From Bacteroidota bacterium (lineage in GTDB: Bacteria; Bacteroidota; Bacteroidia; B-17B0; Aurantibacillaceae): a stretch of DNA of 64,000 bases. Both the position numbers and the translations under genes were made by a program. The stretch lies in contig JAFLBH010000001.1 of assembly GCA_017303905.1 (NCBI GenBank), positions 659,809 through 723,808 on the forward strand, read 5' to 3'. A model generated the notes under the pieces. The model was not told where the DNA came from. It worked only from the letters and a program-made list of their open reading frames with translations, and searched no databases. Positions 48,452-58,203 of the stretch are shown one piece after another (position 1 is the stretch's first letter; each line of letters starts with the position of its first letter).

Positions 48452-50695
48452 CTAAAATCCTCCCTCTTCAAAATCCTCTCCGGGAATTGTTTCTAATTCA
48501 TATTTTGCACAATCTAATTCTATATCACCTAAATTATCCGGTTTAACGAAATCGCCTTTGCTCAATTTTAGTGTTGGGTCATTAAGCGCTTTTTGAAAAA
48601 ACTTCCCCCATATCGGCATAGCCATGGTTGCGCCCTGACCAACATCAGTGCTGTTAAAATGTACACTACGGTCTTCAGCCCCCACCCAACATCCGGCTGC
48701 TAAATCAGGCGTGTAACCAATGAACCATCCGTCGGAATTGTTTTGTGTAGTTCCGGTTTTTCCTCCTATTTGAGCACCTAATTTGTATTTGGCTAATCCC
48801 ATACCCGTTCCGTGTTGCACAACGCCTTTCATAAGCTGACACATCACATAAGCTTTTTCGGGACTAAACACCTCATCGGTTTGTGGCATGAATTCTTCCA
48901 GTACTTTTCCGTTTTTATCTTCGATACGTGTAATGAATGTAGGCTGAACAAATGTGCCTTGATTAGGGAAAGTGGCAATAGCGCCAACCATTTCGAATAC
49001 GGAAATATCTGCTGTACCAAGACACAAAGACGGAACAGGATCAAGATGCGAAGTAATACCCATTCGTTTCGCAAGATTAACAACAGCGTATGGTCCAAAT
49101 TTTTTCATGAGTGCGGCACTGATATAATTCACAGAGAGTGCAAGGGCTTGTTTTAAGGTGAGAAGTCGGTTTTCCCACTTTGCTTTCTGACGAGCGTTAA
49201 AAGAATTATCCGGACACCATTCTTTACCATCTTCTGTAGTTACACACGTTTTCACACAAGGCATTTGATAGCAGGGTGAATACCCTTCCTGTATTGCCAT
49301 GGCATAAACAAAAGGTTTAAAGGTTGAGCCTACTTGACGTTTACCTACTTTTACGTGATCATATTTAAAATGCTTGTGATTAATGCCGCCAACCCAAGCG
49401 CGTACTTGTCCGGTTTGCGGATCAACAGCCATAAAACCCGTTTGAAGAAATCCTTTGTAATAGCGAATGCTATCCATTGGTGTCATTGTTGTGTCAATTT
49501 CCCCTCTGATACTCCACACCGTCATTTTTGCAGGTGTGTTAAAGTTTTTTTCAATCTGTTCTTTGCTTAAACCTTGTTGTTTTAATTCGCGATAACGATC
49601 ACTCCGCTTCATGGAAGATGTCATGATGGCCTGAATCTCTTCTTTTTTTACGTTATAGGCAAAAGGTGCATTGCGTTTTTGTTTGCAATCTTTAATGAAC
49701 GCTTTTTGTAATTCGAGCATGTGCTCTGCCACTGCTTCTTCAGCATATTGCTGCATACGTGAATCGATGGTAGTGTAAACTCTTAAGCCATCTTTGTAAA
49801 TATTGTAAGGTTTTTTTGTTTCAGGATTAATATGATTTTCGCACCATTGCTTTAGAAAGTTTTCGCGTAAGTATTCTCTGAAGTAGGGAGCAGGGCCTTC
49901 GTTGTGATCTTCCGGCCGGAAACTAAGTCCTAATGGTTTAATTTTTAAAGTGTCGAATTGTGTTTGGTTAATGTAACCGTATTTCAACATCTGACTTAAA
50001 ACCACATTACGGCGATGTTTGGTTTTTTCTTCGAAACGAATGGGATTATAGAGTGAAGGATTTTGAGCCATACCAACTAACATGGCAGCTTGCTCAATGC
50101 GTAAACTATCGGGATTAGAATTAAAATAAATTTTGGCAGCCGATTTAACACCAACTGCTAAATTCAAAAAGTCGAATTTATTGAGGTACATGGCCATGAT
50201 TTCCTCTTTGGTATAATTTTTTTCAAGTCGTGTGGCAATAACCCATTCTTTAATTTTTCGAATAACCAATTGAAATTTGCTGAGTTTTTCACGCGGAAAC
50301 ATCATCTTAGCCAGCTGCTGTGTAATGGTACTTCCTCCGCCTTTAGAGCCGCCGGTAAACACACCAGAAGCAGAACGTAAAAGGGCTTTTATATCAACGC
50401 CGTTATGCTCATAAAAGCGCGCGTCTTCAGTAGCAACTAAAGCGTCTACCAGGTCTTTATCTAAATCTTTGAAAGTAACGTTGACGCGATTTTCGTTGTA
50501 ATATTTTCCTAATTCTTTTCCGTCGGAGCTGTATATAACGGTTGCCAGATTGCTCCTAGGATTTTGTAACTCTTCAACACTTGGCAGGTCACCTAACACT
50601 TCGTTAGCGACTAATGAAACAATCAATAAAATGATTAGAAACGGAAGCCATATTATCATCCAAGTGCCGGCAATATATTTAGAGTTTTTGGCCAC
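48452..50695 (-). CDS. Penicillin-binding protein 1A (bifunctional)
   Basis: A class A PBP of 747 residues that polymerises and cross-links peptidoglycan. An N-terminal transmembrane helix (about 12-30) is followed by the GT51 glycosyltransferase domain with ATEDARFYEHNGVD and GSTITQQLAKM, then a transpeptidase domain with nucleophile SxxK in GSTFKPFVYA, SVN in ALSVNYISA and KTG in GKTGTTQN. All catalytic motifs are intact. It ends in an acidic tail. It lies apart from cell-division genes in this window. Confidence 0.95.
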   Translation of the reverse strand: MAKNSKYIAGTWMIIWLPFLIILLIVSLVANEVLGDLPSVEELQNPRSNLATVIYSSDGKELGKYYNENRVNVTFKDLDKDLVDALVATEDARFYEHNGVDIKALLRSASGVFTGGSKGGGSTITQQLAKMMFPREKLSKFQLVIRKIKEWVIATRLEKNYTKEEIMAMYLNKFDFLNLAVGVKSAAKIYFNSNPDSLRIEQAAMLVGMAQNPSLYNPIRFEEKTKHRRNVVLSQMLKYGYINQTQFDTLKIKPLGLSFRPEDHNEGPAPYFREYLRENFLKQWCENHINPETKKPYNIYKDGLRVYTTIDSRMQQYAEEAVAEHMLELQKAFIKDCKQKRNAPFAYNVKKEEIQAIMTSSMKRSDRYRELKQQGLSKEQIEKNFNTPAKMTVWSIRGEIDTTMTPMDSIRYYKGFLQTGFMAVDPQTGQVRAWVGGINHKHFKYDHVKVGKRQVGSTFKPFVYAMAIQEGYSPCYQMPCVKTCVTTEDGKEWCPDNSFNARQKAKWENRLLTLKQALALSVNYISAALMKKFGPYAVVNLAKRMGITSHLDPVPSLCLGTADISVFEMVGAIATFPNQGTFVQPTFITRIEDKNGKVLEEFMPQTDEVFSPEKAYVMCQLMKGVVQHGTGMGLAKYKLGAQIGGKTGTTQNNSDGWFIGYTPDLAAGCWVGAEDRSVHFNSTDVGQGATMAMPIWGKFFQKALNDPTLKLSKGDFVKPDNLGDIELDCAKYELETIPGEDFEEGGF

Positions 50696-50767
50696 GTAAA
50701 ATTTTTACCAAAAGTAACAATTTCCCTGTAAGCGGGAAATATAATTGTGCAATAAATGTGAAAGGAT

Positions 50768-51778
50768 TTAGAATGTATTTACACCGTTTACAGTGGTATA
50801 TTTCATGGTGTATTTCACACCCGGATTAATATACTTGTACGCACTATGACTCATTAAGGCCGCTTCATGAAAACCGCATAAAATCAGCTTTAATTTGTTT
50901 TTATAGGTGTTGATATCTCCAATAGCATAAACCCCTTCCACATTGGTGCTGTAATCGTCGGTGTTTACTTCAATGGCATTCTTATCAATGTTTAAGCCCC
51001 AGTGCTCGATAGGACCTAATTTTGGTGATAGTCCGAATAATGGAATCAAATAATCTGTTGGTATTTCCTGAGTTTCGTTTGATTTTGAATTTGCCACAGT
51101 AACGGATTCGAGATGGCCGTTTCCTTTTACGGAATTTAAATTGGTGTTAAGCAGTAAATTAATTTTTCCTTCTTCGGCTAATTTCATCACTTTGTTTACA
51201 CTGTCCGGGGCCCCTCTAAATGATTCGCTCCTATGAACTAAGGTCACTTTCTCGGCCACATCAGCTAAAAAGATGGTCCAATCTAAAGCACTGTCACCCC
51301 CACCTGCCAGTACCATTTTTTTACCTCTGTACTTTTCCGGATCAAGGATCATATAGTTAACTCCTTTACCGTTTTCAAATTTCTCTAATCCGCTTACTTC
51401 GGGTTTACGCGGTTCAAAGCAACCTAATCCACCCGCAATTACAATACATTTCGCCTGAATTTGGGTTCCTAAATTAGTTTCGAGTAAAAAATCACGGTCG
51501 CCGCGTTTCTCCAACTTTTCAATTCGTTCACCTAAAGTAAAAGATGGCTTAAAAGGCTCTGCTTGCTTCATTAAGTTATCTACCAATTCTTGTGCCAATA
51601 CAGTTGGATACCCCGGGATATCATAGATGGGTTTTTTAGGATAAATTTCAGATAACTGACCACCGGGTTGGGGTAAATAATCAATTAAATGGCAGCGCAT
51701 TTTTAATAATCCGCATTCGAAAATGGCGAATAAACCCACGGGCCCGGCTCCAATAATGGCTATATCAGTACTAATCAT
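50768..51778 (-). CDS. Ferredoxin-NADP+ reductase, thioredoxin-reductase-like
   Basis: An FAD/NADPH protein of 336 residues, of the YumC-type group that lacks the CxxC of thioredoxin reductase. The FAD motif GAGPVGLFAIFECGLL is at residue 10, then the PQPGGQLSEIYPKKPIYDIPGYP segment, and the NADP motif GGGDSALDWTIFL at about residue 175. The final segment with AIGDINTYKNKLKLI binds flavin. It transfers electrons between NADPH and ferredoxin or flavodoxin. It is a single-gene unit, with a gap of 117 bp to the divergent T9SS gene. Confidence 0.92.
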   Translation of the reverse strand: MISTDIAIIGAGPVGLFAIFECGLLKMRCHLIDYLPQPGGQLSEIYPKKPIYDIPGYPTVLAQELVDNLMKQAEPFKPSFTLGERIEKLEKRGDRDFLLETNLGTQIQAKCIVIAGGLGCFEPRKPEVSGLEKFENGKGVNYMILDPEKYRGKKMVLAGGGDSALDWTIFLADVAEKVTLVHRSESFRGAPDSVNKVMKLAEEGKINLLLNTNLNSVKGNGHLESVTVANSKSNETQEIPTDYLIPLFGLSPKLGPIEHWGLNIDKNAIEVNTDDYSTNVEGVYAIGDINTYKNKLKLILCGFHEAALMSHSAYKYINPGVKYTMKYTTVNGVNTF

Positions 51779-51840
51779 CTTAAAAATTTCGGCAAATTTA
51801 AGTATAAATAGGCATTCAACAGGACTTTGGGAGCTTAAAT

Positions 51841-51874
51841 TTTGTTTTTAATTGCATTAAAATGCGTATCTTAG
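51841..51874 (+). promoter_or_regulatory. Promoter of the BNR-repeat T9SS gene
   Basis: TTTG at 51841-51844 and TATCTTAG at 51867-51874 (one mismatch to TAnnTTTG) are spaced 22 bp apart. An A/T-rich leader without Shine-Dalgarno follows to the ATG at 51896. Confidence 0.5.
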
Positions 51875-51895
51875 CCTAAATAAAAATAATTAAAC

Positions 51896-53278
51896 ATGAA
51901 AAAAACTTTACTTTCTTTAGCTGCTGCGGCTCTTTCTGTTGGAGCCTTCGCTCAAGCTACTCCTAGTCCGTTTTGGAACATTATCCAAACCGGTAATTTC
52001 AATGGAACTACTCCTTACGCGGGTGTTCGTTTTTTAGATGCGGTTAGCACAAACGACGTGTGGGCTATTGGTTACAATGGTTTAGCGCCAAACGAAAACT
52101 ATAACTGGTTTTCACGTACAACCAATGGTGGTACAACTTGGGCAGGCGGAAACGTTTATGCAGATACAAATACTTATGTAATGGCTAATTTAGACGCTAT
52201 TGATGCAAATACAGCTTGGGTATCAGCTTATACAAAAGCAACTCAAAATAAAGGGGCTGTTCATCAAACCACAAACGGTGGTACTACTTGGACTAACATG
52301 ACCCCTGCAGGAGGCTATACAAACAACGCATCTTTCGTTAATGTCGTTTGTTTTGTGACTCCTTCAGTTGGTATTATTCAAGGTGATCCGGTTGGTGGTG
52401 AGTACGAAATTTATCGTACTACTGATGGCGGTGCAACTTGGACTAAAGTTCCAGGTGCAAACATTCCAAATCCATTAAACTCTTCAGAATATGGTTTAGT
52501 TAACATCTACACAAAATATGGAACTAATGATATTTGGTTTGGTACAAATAACGGTCGTGTTTACCATTCAAATGATGGTGGTTTAAACTGGACTGTAGGT
52601 ACAATTACAGGTGCTGTTGTAGGTGTTAATGATTTAGCGTTTACTGATGCAAATAACGGTTTAGCTTATGCTTATTCAGGAACAACAACTTCTCCTGTTT
52701 TAGGTTTATACAGAACTACTGACGGTGGTGCTACTTGGACTCAAGTTTCTCCATTAGATCCTAATATGGGATTAAACGACATCGCGCCAATTACAGGAAC
52801 AAGTTGGTTTGCTTCTGCCGGTGCAGGTACAGGAAATCAGGTTATTTCTTACTCAACTGATCATGGTGCTACCTGGAACAGTTGGGGTGGTTCTAACATC
52901 CAGTATTTAACATTAGATTTCGCTGACAACACTAATGCTTGGGCTGGAAGTTTTGGTGATAACTTAGGTGTAGGTGGTATCTTCAAATTTAGCGGTGCTC
53001 CATTAGGATTAAATGAAGTGACTAATGCTCCACGAGCATTTGAAGTGTATCCTAATCCAACTTCAGGGAAAGTTAAAATCAACTTGCCTCTTGCTAAACA
53101 AGGTTGTGATATTAATGTAATTAACATGTTAGGTCAAGTTGTTCGCACTGCAAAAGCATCTGCGGTTACAACAGGTGAGACTTTAACTTTAGATTTATCT
53201 GATTTACAAAAAGGCGTTTACTTTGTAAACATCACTGTAGGTGCTGAAAAACACACGCAAAAAATTATCGTTGACTAA
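51896..53278 (+). CDS. T9SS-exported protein with six BNR/Ycf48-like repeats
   Basis: A 460-residue secreted protein. It has a signal peptide (MKKTLLSLAAAALSVGAFAQ), six beta-propeller-type units each with the Asp-box-like signature TTxGGxTW (for example TTNGGTTWAGG, TTDGGATWTKV, SNDGGLNWTVG, STDHGATWNSW), and a type A T9SS sorting domain that starts FEVYPNPTSGKVKINL and ends THTQKIIVD-like. The repeats resemble sialidase BNR and the Ycf48 photosystem assembly family, but no catalytic residues are seen. The codon use appears strongly biased, suggesting high expression. Probably a surface or secreted adhesin or structural protein. Confidence 0.88.
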   Translation: MKKTLLSLAAAALSVGAFAQATPSPFWNIIQTGNFNGTTPYAGVRFLDAVSTNDVWAIGYNGLAPNENYNWFSRTTNGGTTWAGGNVYADTNTYVMANLDAIDANTAWVSAYTKATQNKGAVHQTTNGGTTWTNMTPAGGYTNNASFVNVVCFVTPSVGIIQGDPVGGEYEIYRTTDGGATWTKVPGANIPNPLNSSEYGLVNIYTKYGTNDIWFGTNNGRVYHSNDGGLNWTVGTITGAVVGVNDLAFTDANNGLAYAYSGTTTSPVLGLYRTTDGGATWTQVSPLDPNMGLNDIAPITGTSWFASAGAGTGNQVISYSTDHGATWNSWGGSNIQYLTLDFADNTNAWAGSFGDNLGVGGIFKFSGAPLGLNEVTNAPRAFEVYPNPTSGKVKINLPLAKQGCDINVINMLGQVVRTAKASAVTTGETLTLDLSDLQKGVYFVNITVGAEKHTQKIIVD

Positions 53279-53297
53279 TATTTGAACAATGAAAATG

Positions 53298-53327
53298 AAA
53301 AGCCCCTTCGAAGGAAGGGGCTTTTTT
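53298..53327. terminator. Rho-independent terminator after the BNR gene
   Basis: A 12-bp stem (53298-53309, with the right arm starting at 53314, core gccccttc/gaaggggc), a 4-base loop, and a T-run of seven starting at 53322. It lies 19 bp after the stop codon, with an A-rich left flank that may also serve the convergent gene. Confidence 0.92.
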
Positions 53328-53343
53328 TATGGTAGTTTCTTGA

Positions 53344-53727
53344 TTATTCGTTTCTAAGTAGCCACTCAACAGCTTCTTCTTCATCAGTGAAAAATTCCTG
53401 CGGACAATCATTAGAGCTGAATGAACGGAAGAATTTTAATAATAGCTTTGTTAAAAAACCATCAATGATGTAAGCACGGGCAATCGTGTTTTTCGCTGAT
53501 ACGTTTTTTTCTGAAACCTCTCTCGCTTTTTTAGTCATTTTCCATTTCCCTCTTAAGTCAATTAGCTTAAGCATTTTTTTGTTTTCGGAAATGGTTTTAA
53601 TAACAAGTAAGTTGTCTAACGCGTCTTCTTCATCTATCACAGAACCATCAATTATTTTAAAGTGTAAAAATCCTTGCTTGTCAATCGAAACTTCTGCAGT
53701 TCTGGTTATTTGTTTTTTTACGCTCAT
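53344..53727 (-). CDS. Small STAS/SEC14-like domain protein
   Basis: A 127-residue cytosolic protein with a predicted alpha/beta fold. The pattern SIDKQGFLHFKIIDGSVIDEEDA, then KMLKLIDLRGKW with a central helix, and a C-terminal FFTDEEEAVEWLLRNE is similar to small STAS/SpoIIAA-like proteins that are widespread in Bacteroidota. The function is unknown. It has a short leader, and its 3' end converges on the BNR gene. Confidence 0.75.
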   Translation of the reverse strand: MSVKKQITRTAEVSIDKQGFLHFKIIDGSVIDEEDALDNLLVIKTISENKKMLKLIDLRGKWKMTKKAREVSEKNVSAKNTIARAYIIDGFLTKLLLKFFRSFSSNDCPQEFFTDEEEAVEWLLRNE

Positions 53728-53808
53728 TTAATCACAACACAAGTTAAATACTTTTATTGCGCATGAAATGTTAATTAGTATTAAATGAGGTAATTCTATG
53801 ACCGATGG

Positions 53809-55095
53809 TTATTTTAAACCGTATTTGGTTTTATACTTCTGATAAAGTAAGTATTGTTCATTCGTTAAGTTAACAGATTTGCCTTTTATGTAAGCTAAAA
53901 CAACTTGGTTCGTTTTCATATCCAATAAATCACCTTCGGACACAACAATTGAAGCGAGTTTGTTTACCTCCAAACTGCCTATCATTCCTTCAATACCAAG
54001 AATTTTTGCCGTGTTGAGGGTGATGGATTGTAAAGCGTGCTCCTTTGTTAAACCATAGGTAACGGAAGTGCCTGCTAAGAAAGGCAAGTTGCGACTTTGC
54101 ATGGCTTCCATATCACCTTCAAACTGCAAACAAAACAATACACTGTCTTTTTGAAGTAAAGCCGGAGTTTTAAAAGTAATATCAATATCATCTTCTGGGT
54201 GATCCGGTAAATCATGTAAACGATTTAATATAACCGGAATTTTATTTGACTTAAGAAATGCAGTAATTTTCCAGCTTTCTTTTCCGCCTATTATAACAGG
54301 TTTGGCAATATTAAAACTCTTTGCAAAGTTTACAGCCATGATGATATCTTTTGCGGTATTTGCATTTAAATACAAATTGCATTGACCATTAAAAACACAA
54401 CGCATGGCTTCAAAGCGCAGGTTTTTTTCAGTAGGATTAGAAGTTTTACAATATGCGGATGCATCTTCAAAAAACTTGGTAAGCGCTTTTAATTCTTCAT
54501 CAAACTTGGAGTTTTTATTACTTGGCTCCGGTTCTGCCCACCAACCTTGTTTTTGTATTGACTTTGGAAAATTTACATGAATGCCATCATCTGCCTTTAA
54601 GACTGCGTCTTCCCAATTCCAACCTTCTGTGGCTAAAATAGAGGATGAACCGCAAATAAGTCCGCTGCGCGGTGTACATTGTGTATAAAGCACGCCATTC
54701 GTTTTTACGGTTGGTAAAATTTTACTGTCGGTATTAAACGCAACCAAACTTCTTACATTCGGATTAAGTCCGCCGGTTTCGCTGTAGTCGCTAGTCGGAC
54801 GAACAGCCTCGGCTTCTTGCAAGCCTAAAATATTATTGGGAGAAATAACAGCAGGATAGACATGTTTTCCTTCTATATGGATAATGGTGTCATAAGCAGA
54901 CGGATCTATTTTAGACGTTTTCGCATCTGTTACAAGATTAATTTTTCCATCTGCAATACCAATGTAACTGTTTTCAATAATGGTGCCGTTGCCAATGTGC
55001 GCAACGCCATTCATTAATAGAATTTTCTTTTTGTTTTGTGCGTTTAATTGTAAAACCACAACTAATAACGCAATAATGTATCTAATCTTTTTCAT
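53809..55095 (-). CDS. Exported amidohydrolase-fold protein, degenerate metal site
   Basis: A 428-residue exported protein with the composite beta-barrel of amidohydrolases (HVYPAVISPNN, NLPFLAGTSVTYGLTKEHALQSITLNTAKILGIEGMIGSLEVNKLASIVVSEG). The typical metal-binding HxH after the first core strand is replaced by SPNN, so it is probably non-catalytic. The ATG at 55095 gives a signal peptide (MKKIRYIIALLVVVLQLNAQ); the earlier start at 55116 adds seven residues. It begins 1 bp after the 1,008-codon-scale partner and is probably its binding partner. Confidence 0.8.
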   Translation of the reverse strand: MKKIRYIIALLVVVLQLNAQNKKKILLMNGVAHIGNGTIIENSYIGIADGKINLVTDAKTSKIDPSAYDTIIHIEGKHVYPAVISPNNILGLQEAEAVRPTSDYSETGGLNPNVRSLVAFNTDSKILPTVKTNGVLYTQCTPRSGLICGSSSILATEGWNWEDAVLKADDGIHVNFPKSIQKQGWWAEPEPSNKNSKFDEELKALTKFFEDASAYCKTSNPTEKNLRFEAMRCVFNGQCNLYLNANTAKDIIMAVNFAKSFNIAKPVIIGGKESWKITAFLKSNKIPVILNRLHDLPDHPEDDIDITFKTPALLQKDSVLFCLQFEGDMEAMQSRNLPFLAGTSVTYGLTKEHALQSITLNTAKILGIEGMIGSLEVNKLASIVVSEGDLLDMKTNQVVLAYIKGKSVNLTNEQYLLYQKYKTKYGLK

Positions 55096-55096
55096 T

Positions 55097-58000
55097 TTAT
55101 TCCTCAATAGTATCACAATGATATAACTGTTGTTTACGTCCCGAAGGTTTAACTGTCTTTGTTCCTTTTTGTTTTTCGGCGATTAACTTACTTACCAAAC
55201 GCGCCTTCTCTTTTTTAATTTCTTCTCGACGTTTCGCGTCTTCTTCACGATCAAAATAAATCTGACCATCGATAATAGTTTTGTCAGCTTTCGCATAAAT
55301 ACTTAATGGATTATCGTTCCATAAAACCACATCGGCCACTTTTCCAACTTGAATGCTTCCCACTTTATCATCAATGCGAAGCGCTTTTGCCGGATTTAAA
55401 GTCACTAATTTTAAAGCTTCGGTTTCGGTTAATCCACCATACTTAATAGATTTCGCAGCTTCCTGATTTAAACGCCTTCCCATTTCCGCATCATCACTGT
55501 TGATACAAGTATTTACTCCCATTTTTGTAAGCAAAGCGGCGTTATACGGAATAGCATCCATTACTTCCATTTTATAAGCCCACCAATCGGCAAACGTTGA
55601 CGCGGTTACGCCATGGTTTTTCATTTTATCCGCTACTTTATATCCTTCTAAAATATGCGTAAACGTATTCACCTTAAAGTGGAAGCTATCCGCTACATGC
55701 ATCAACATATTAATTTCACTTTGTACATAACTATGACAGGTGATAAATCGTTTGCTGTCTAAAATTTCAACAATAGCATCTAATTCAATATCCTTTCTTG
55801 GAGAAACGGTAATGCCTTTTTGTTTACTGCTAGTTTTTGCGAATGCTTCATTTTGTTTTTTGTATTCAAGTGCTCTGGTAAAAATGTCTATATACGTTTG
55901 TTCAACGCCCATACGCGTTTGCGGAAAACGATTAGAGCCATAAGGATTATTGCCTTGTTTTACATTTTCTCCAAGTGCAAATTTGATAAAACCCGGAGCA
56001 TTGTAATACTTCATCTCTTCGGGTCCCATTCCCCAACGTAGTTTAATAATCTGACTTTGTCCGCCAACAGGATTTGCGGAACCATGTAATAATTGAGCGC
56101 ATGTTACGCCGCCGGATAATTGACGATAAATATTGATGTCTTCAGGATTAATTACATCACCCATTCGTACTTCAGCGCTACTTGCTTGTGCCCATTCATT
56201 CACACCTCCGCTTAAAGCGATGTGTGAATGTTCATCAATGATTCCAGGAGTGAGATGCATTCCTTTTGCATTTATAATTTTCGCAAACGCGAGTTTCGGA
56301 GCATCAATATTTGGCGCAATGCGTACTATTTTCCCTTCTGTAATATAAACATCATACTCTTTTAAAACGGAGTCACCATTATTTGTCCAAATAGTGGCAT
56401 CCTTAATTAAGATGGCGTCATAGCGATTTTTAAATTTAGTTAGAGCATCTCTTAGAATTCCGTCATTTTCAGGCAAAGGTTCCCCATAAGCCGAGAATGG
56501 ATAATATACCTTTCCAATTTCCGGCTTTTTCTTTTTATCTATAGGTTTAGATTTTGAAGTATCAGCCGAAATAAAATTCAAATCGAAATCAAACCAAGAA
56601 CCGTTGGCCCATTGCCCTTTTCCTGTAAATGTTTTGTTAAGTGCATTGTAATTTAAACTGAGTCGTGCTGTTTTATTACTGTCGTATTGAAAAGTAAAAG
56701 TAGCCAGATTGTTTTTGAAAACTATGGTTAGAGGTTTTTTTGTAGTATCCATTTTTATGGCGCCGGAAGGTTTTGCAGCATCACCCTTAATTGACACTGA
56801 AAAATTCTTGCCATCGCTGCTAATTAATTTGTAATTTCCTCTGATGTCAGGCATATTCATATCCTCAAAAACGGATTGTTGACCATTACACCAGTGTTCA
56901 TAGATGATGGCGTCATCTTCAAAAATATTTTTATTCGAAATAAAAAAATTGGCTAGCATGCCCGTTTTTAATGCGCCAATTTTATCGCTTTGATTTATAA
57001 ACGATGCCGGATTTGTAGTGAGAGCGCGTAAAGCGGTTTTTTCACTTAAACCATGAAGAATGGCTTTACGAATATTTGGTAAAAATTGTTTGGCATCTTT
57101 AAGATCAGCGCTTGTAAAGCAGAAGGGAATCATATTAGTCTCCATTGCAGCTGCATTGGTAGGCGCCAATTCCCAATGTTTTAATTCGGCCAGCGAAACT
57201 TCAGTGGCATCTAAAGGATCTTCTACATCAGGAGCATCCGGATAGTTAACTGGTATGATGTATTTGCAATAAGTCGATTGGATATCTGCGATGCGTTGAT
57301 ATTCATTTCCTCCGCCTTTAATAATATATTTTACGCCAAACTCTTTTCCAATAACGTTTGCGCGTAAAGCATTATACTTATCACCCGCGTCGAATATAGC
57401 CGGCAAAGTGCTAAGTGAATTAAAGGCCTCAAGTGAGATGTTATATTCGGTTTTCGCAGAATTTTCTTTATACCATTTTGCGTCGTAATAAGTTTGGCGC
57501 AATAGCGCCATCGCACCGGTTAGTGATCCTGGATATTGTTCCGGTGAATTTCCTTTTTTGAAAGAGTAAAAAGCTGCAGCCTTATCTTTAATTATGGCTT
57601 CATTTTCTTTTTGATTCGCTAAGTGAACTAAAGCACCACTTCCTCTTACAATACCGTCTTTTGAGGAAGTAACTACAAGTCCAACGCCCATTTTCATTAA
57701 CTCTGATGCTTTATCCTTATTGTAGGTAAATTCTTTATGCGCTTCTACATCTGCTCTGATTGCCGGATTCCATCCATAAGCACCCTTTTTGATTTCTTTT
57801 GGTGCATTCTGTTTTTTCCCGTCTTTTGGTTGTGATGCTTCTGCTAATCCGAAATTGGAATATAAATCAATGAAGGAAGCATAAATATGTTTTCCATTTA
57901 AATTATATACGATAGCCGATGATGGGATAGTTGCCTTTTCGGCTGCCGCAATAATTTTACCGTCTTGTATCACAAGAACGCCATTATTGATCGTTATATC

Positions 58001-58144
58001 CTGGTCGACATGAATATTAGCATTTGTGAATGCATAAATGGTGTGAACCGGATTTGGAGCCCCATTAGAAGGGAAGGTGGTTTGCGCTGAAGCGGAACTT
58101 ATAGTAAATAAGACAGTAACAGCAAAATATATTCTTTTTAACAT
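55097..58144 (-). CDS. Exported tandem amidohydrolase
   Basis: A 1015-residue exported protein. The ATG at 58144 gives a signal peptide (MLKRIYFAVTVLFTISSASAQ). The N-terminal domain (about 30-420) is amidohydrolase-like but degenerate: SFIDLYSNFG stands where HxH would be. A beta-rich linker (about 430-560) follows. The C-terminal domain (about 590-970) appears catalytic: the HxH motif is in PGIIDEHSHIALSG, followed by two further His (SYVQSEINMLMHVAD and FTHILEG) and a late Asp (CINSDDAEMG). Substrates could include N-acylated amino acids, dipeptides or pyrimidine-like compounds; not determinable here. Together with the neighbour, two of three amidohydrolase domains lack HxH. Confidence 0.85.
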   Translation of the reverse strand: MLKRIYFAVTVLFTISSASAQTTFPSNGAPNPVHTIYAFTNANIHVDQDITINNGVLVIQDGKIIAAAEKATIPSSAIVYNLNGKHIYASFIDLYSNFGLAEASQPKDGKKQNAPKEIKKGAYGWNPAIRADVEAHKEFTYNKDKASELMKMGVGLVVTSSKDGIVRGSGALVHLANQKENEAIIKDKAAAFYSFKKGNSPEQYPGSLTGAMALLRQTYYDAKWYKENSAKTEYNISLEAFNSLSTLPAIFDAGDKYNALRANVIGKEFGVKYIIKGGGNEYQRIADIQSTYCKYIIPVNYPDAPDVEDPLDATEVSLAELKHWELAPTNAAAMETNMIPFCFTSADLKDAKQFLPNIRKAILHGLSEKTALRALTTNPASFINQSDKIGALKTGMLANFFISNKNIFEDDAIIYEHWCNGQQSVFEDMNMPDIRGNYKLISSDGKNFSVSIKGDAAKPSGAIKMDTTKKPLTIVFKNNLATFTFQYDSNKTARLSLNYNALNKTFTGKGQWANGSWFDFDLNFISADTSKSKPIDKKKKPEIGKVYYPFSAYGEPLPENDGILRDALTKFKNRYDAILIKDATIWTNNGDSVLKEYDVYITEGKIVRIAPNIDAPKLAFAKIINAKGMHLTPGIIDEHSHIALSGGVNEWAQASSAEVRMGDVINPEDINIYRQLSGGVTCAQLLHGSANPVGGQSQIIKLRWGMGPEEMKYYNAPGFIKFALGENVKQGNNPYGSNRFPQTRMGVEQTYIDIFTRALEYKKQNEAFAKTSSKQKGITVSPRKDIELDAIVEILDSKRFITCHSYVQSEINMLMHVADSFHFKVNTFTHILEGYKVADKMKNHGVTASTFADWWAYKMEVMDAIPYNAALLTKMGVNTCINSDDAEMGRRLNQEAAKSIKYGGLTETEALKLVTLNPAKALRIDDKVGSIQVGKVADVVLWNDNPLSIYAKADKTIIDGQIYFDREEDAKRREEIKKEKARLVSKLIAEKQKGTKTVKPSGRKQQLYHCDTIEE

Positions 58145-58203
58145 CGTTTTTAAAGGTATCCAAATATAATATAAATTGTTAATTTTGGATAAAATAAAAT
58201 CAC

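Noticed and set aside
51896-53278. DNA tandem repeat or CRISPR in the BNR region
   Set aside because: The periodicity is at protein level (TTxGGxTW units) with diverged DNA, and no direct repeat-spacer pattern is present.
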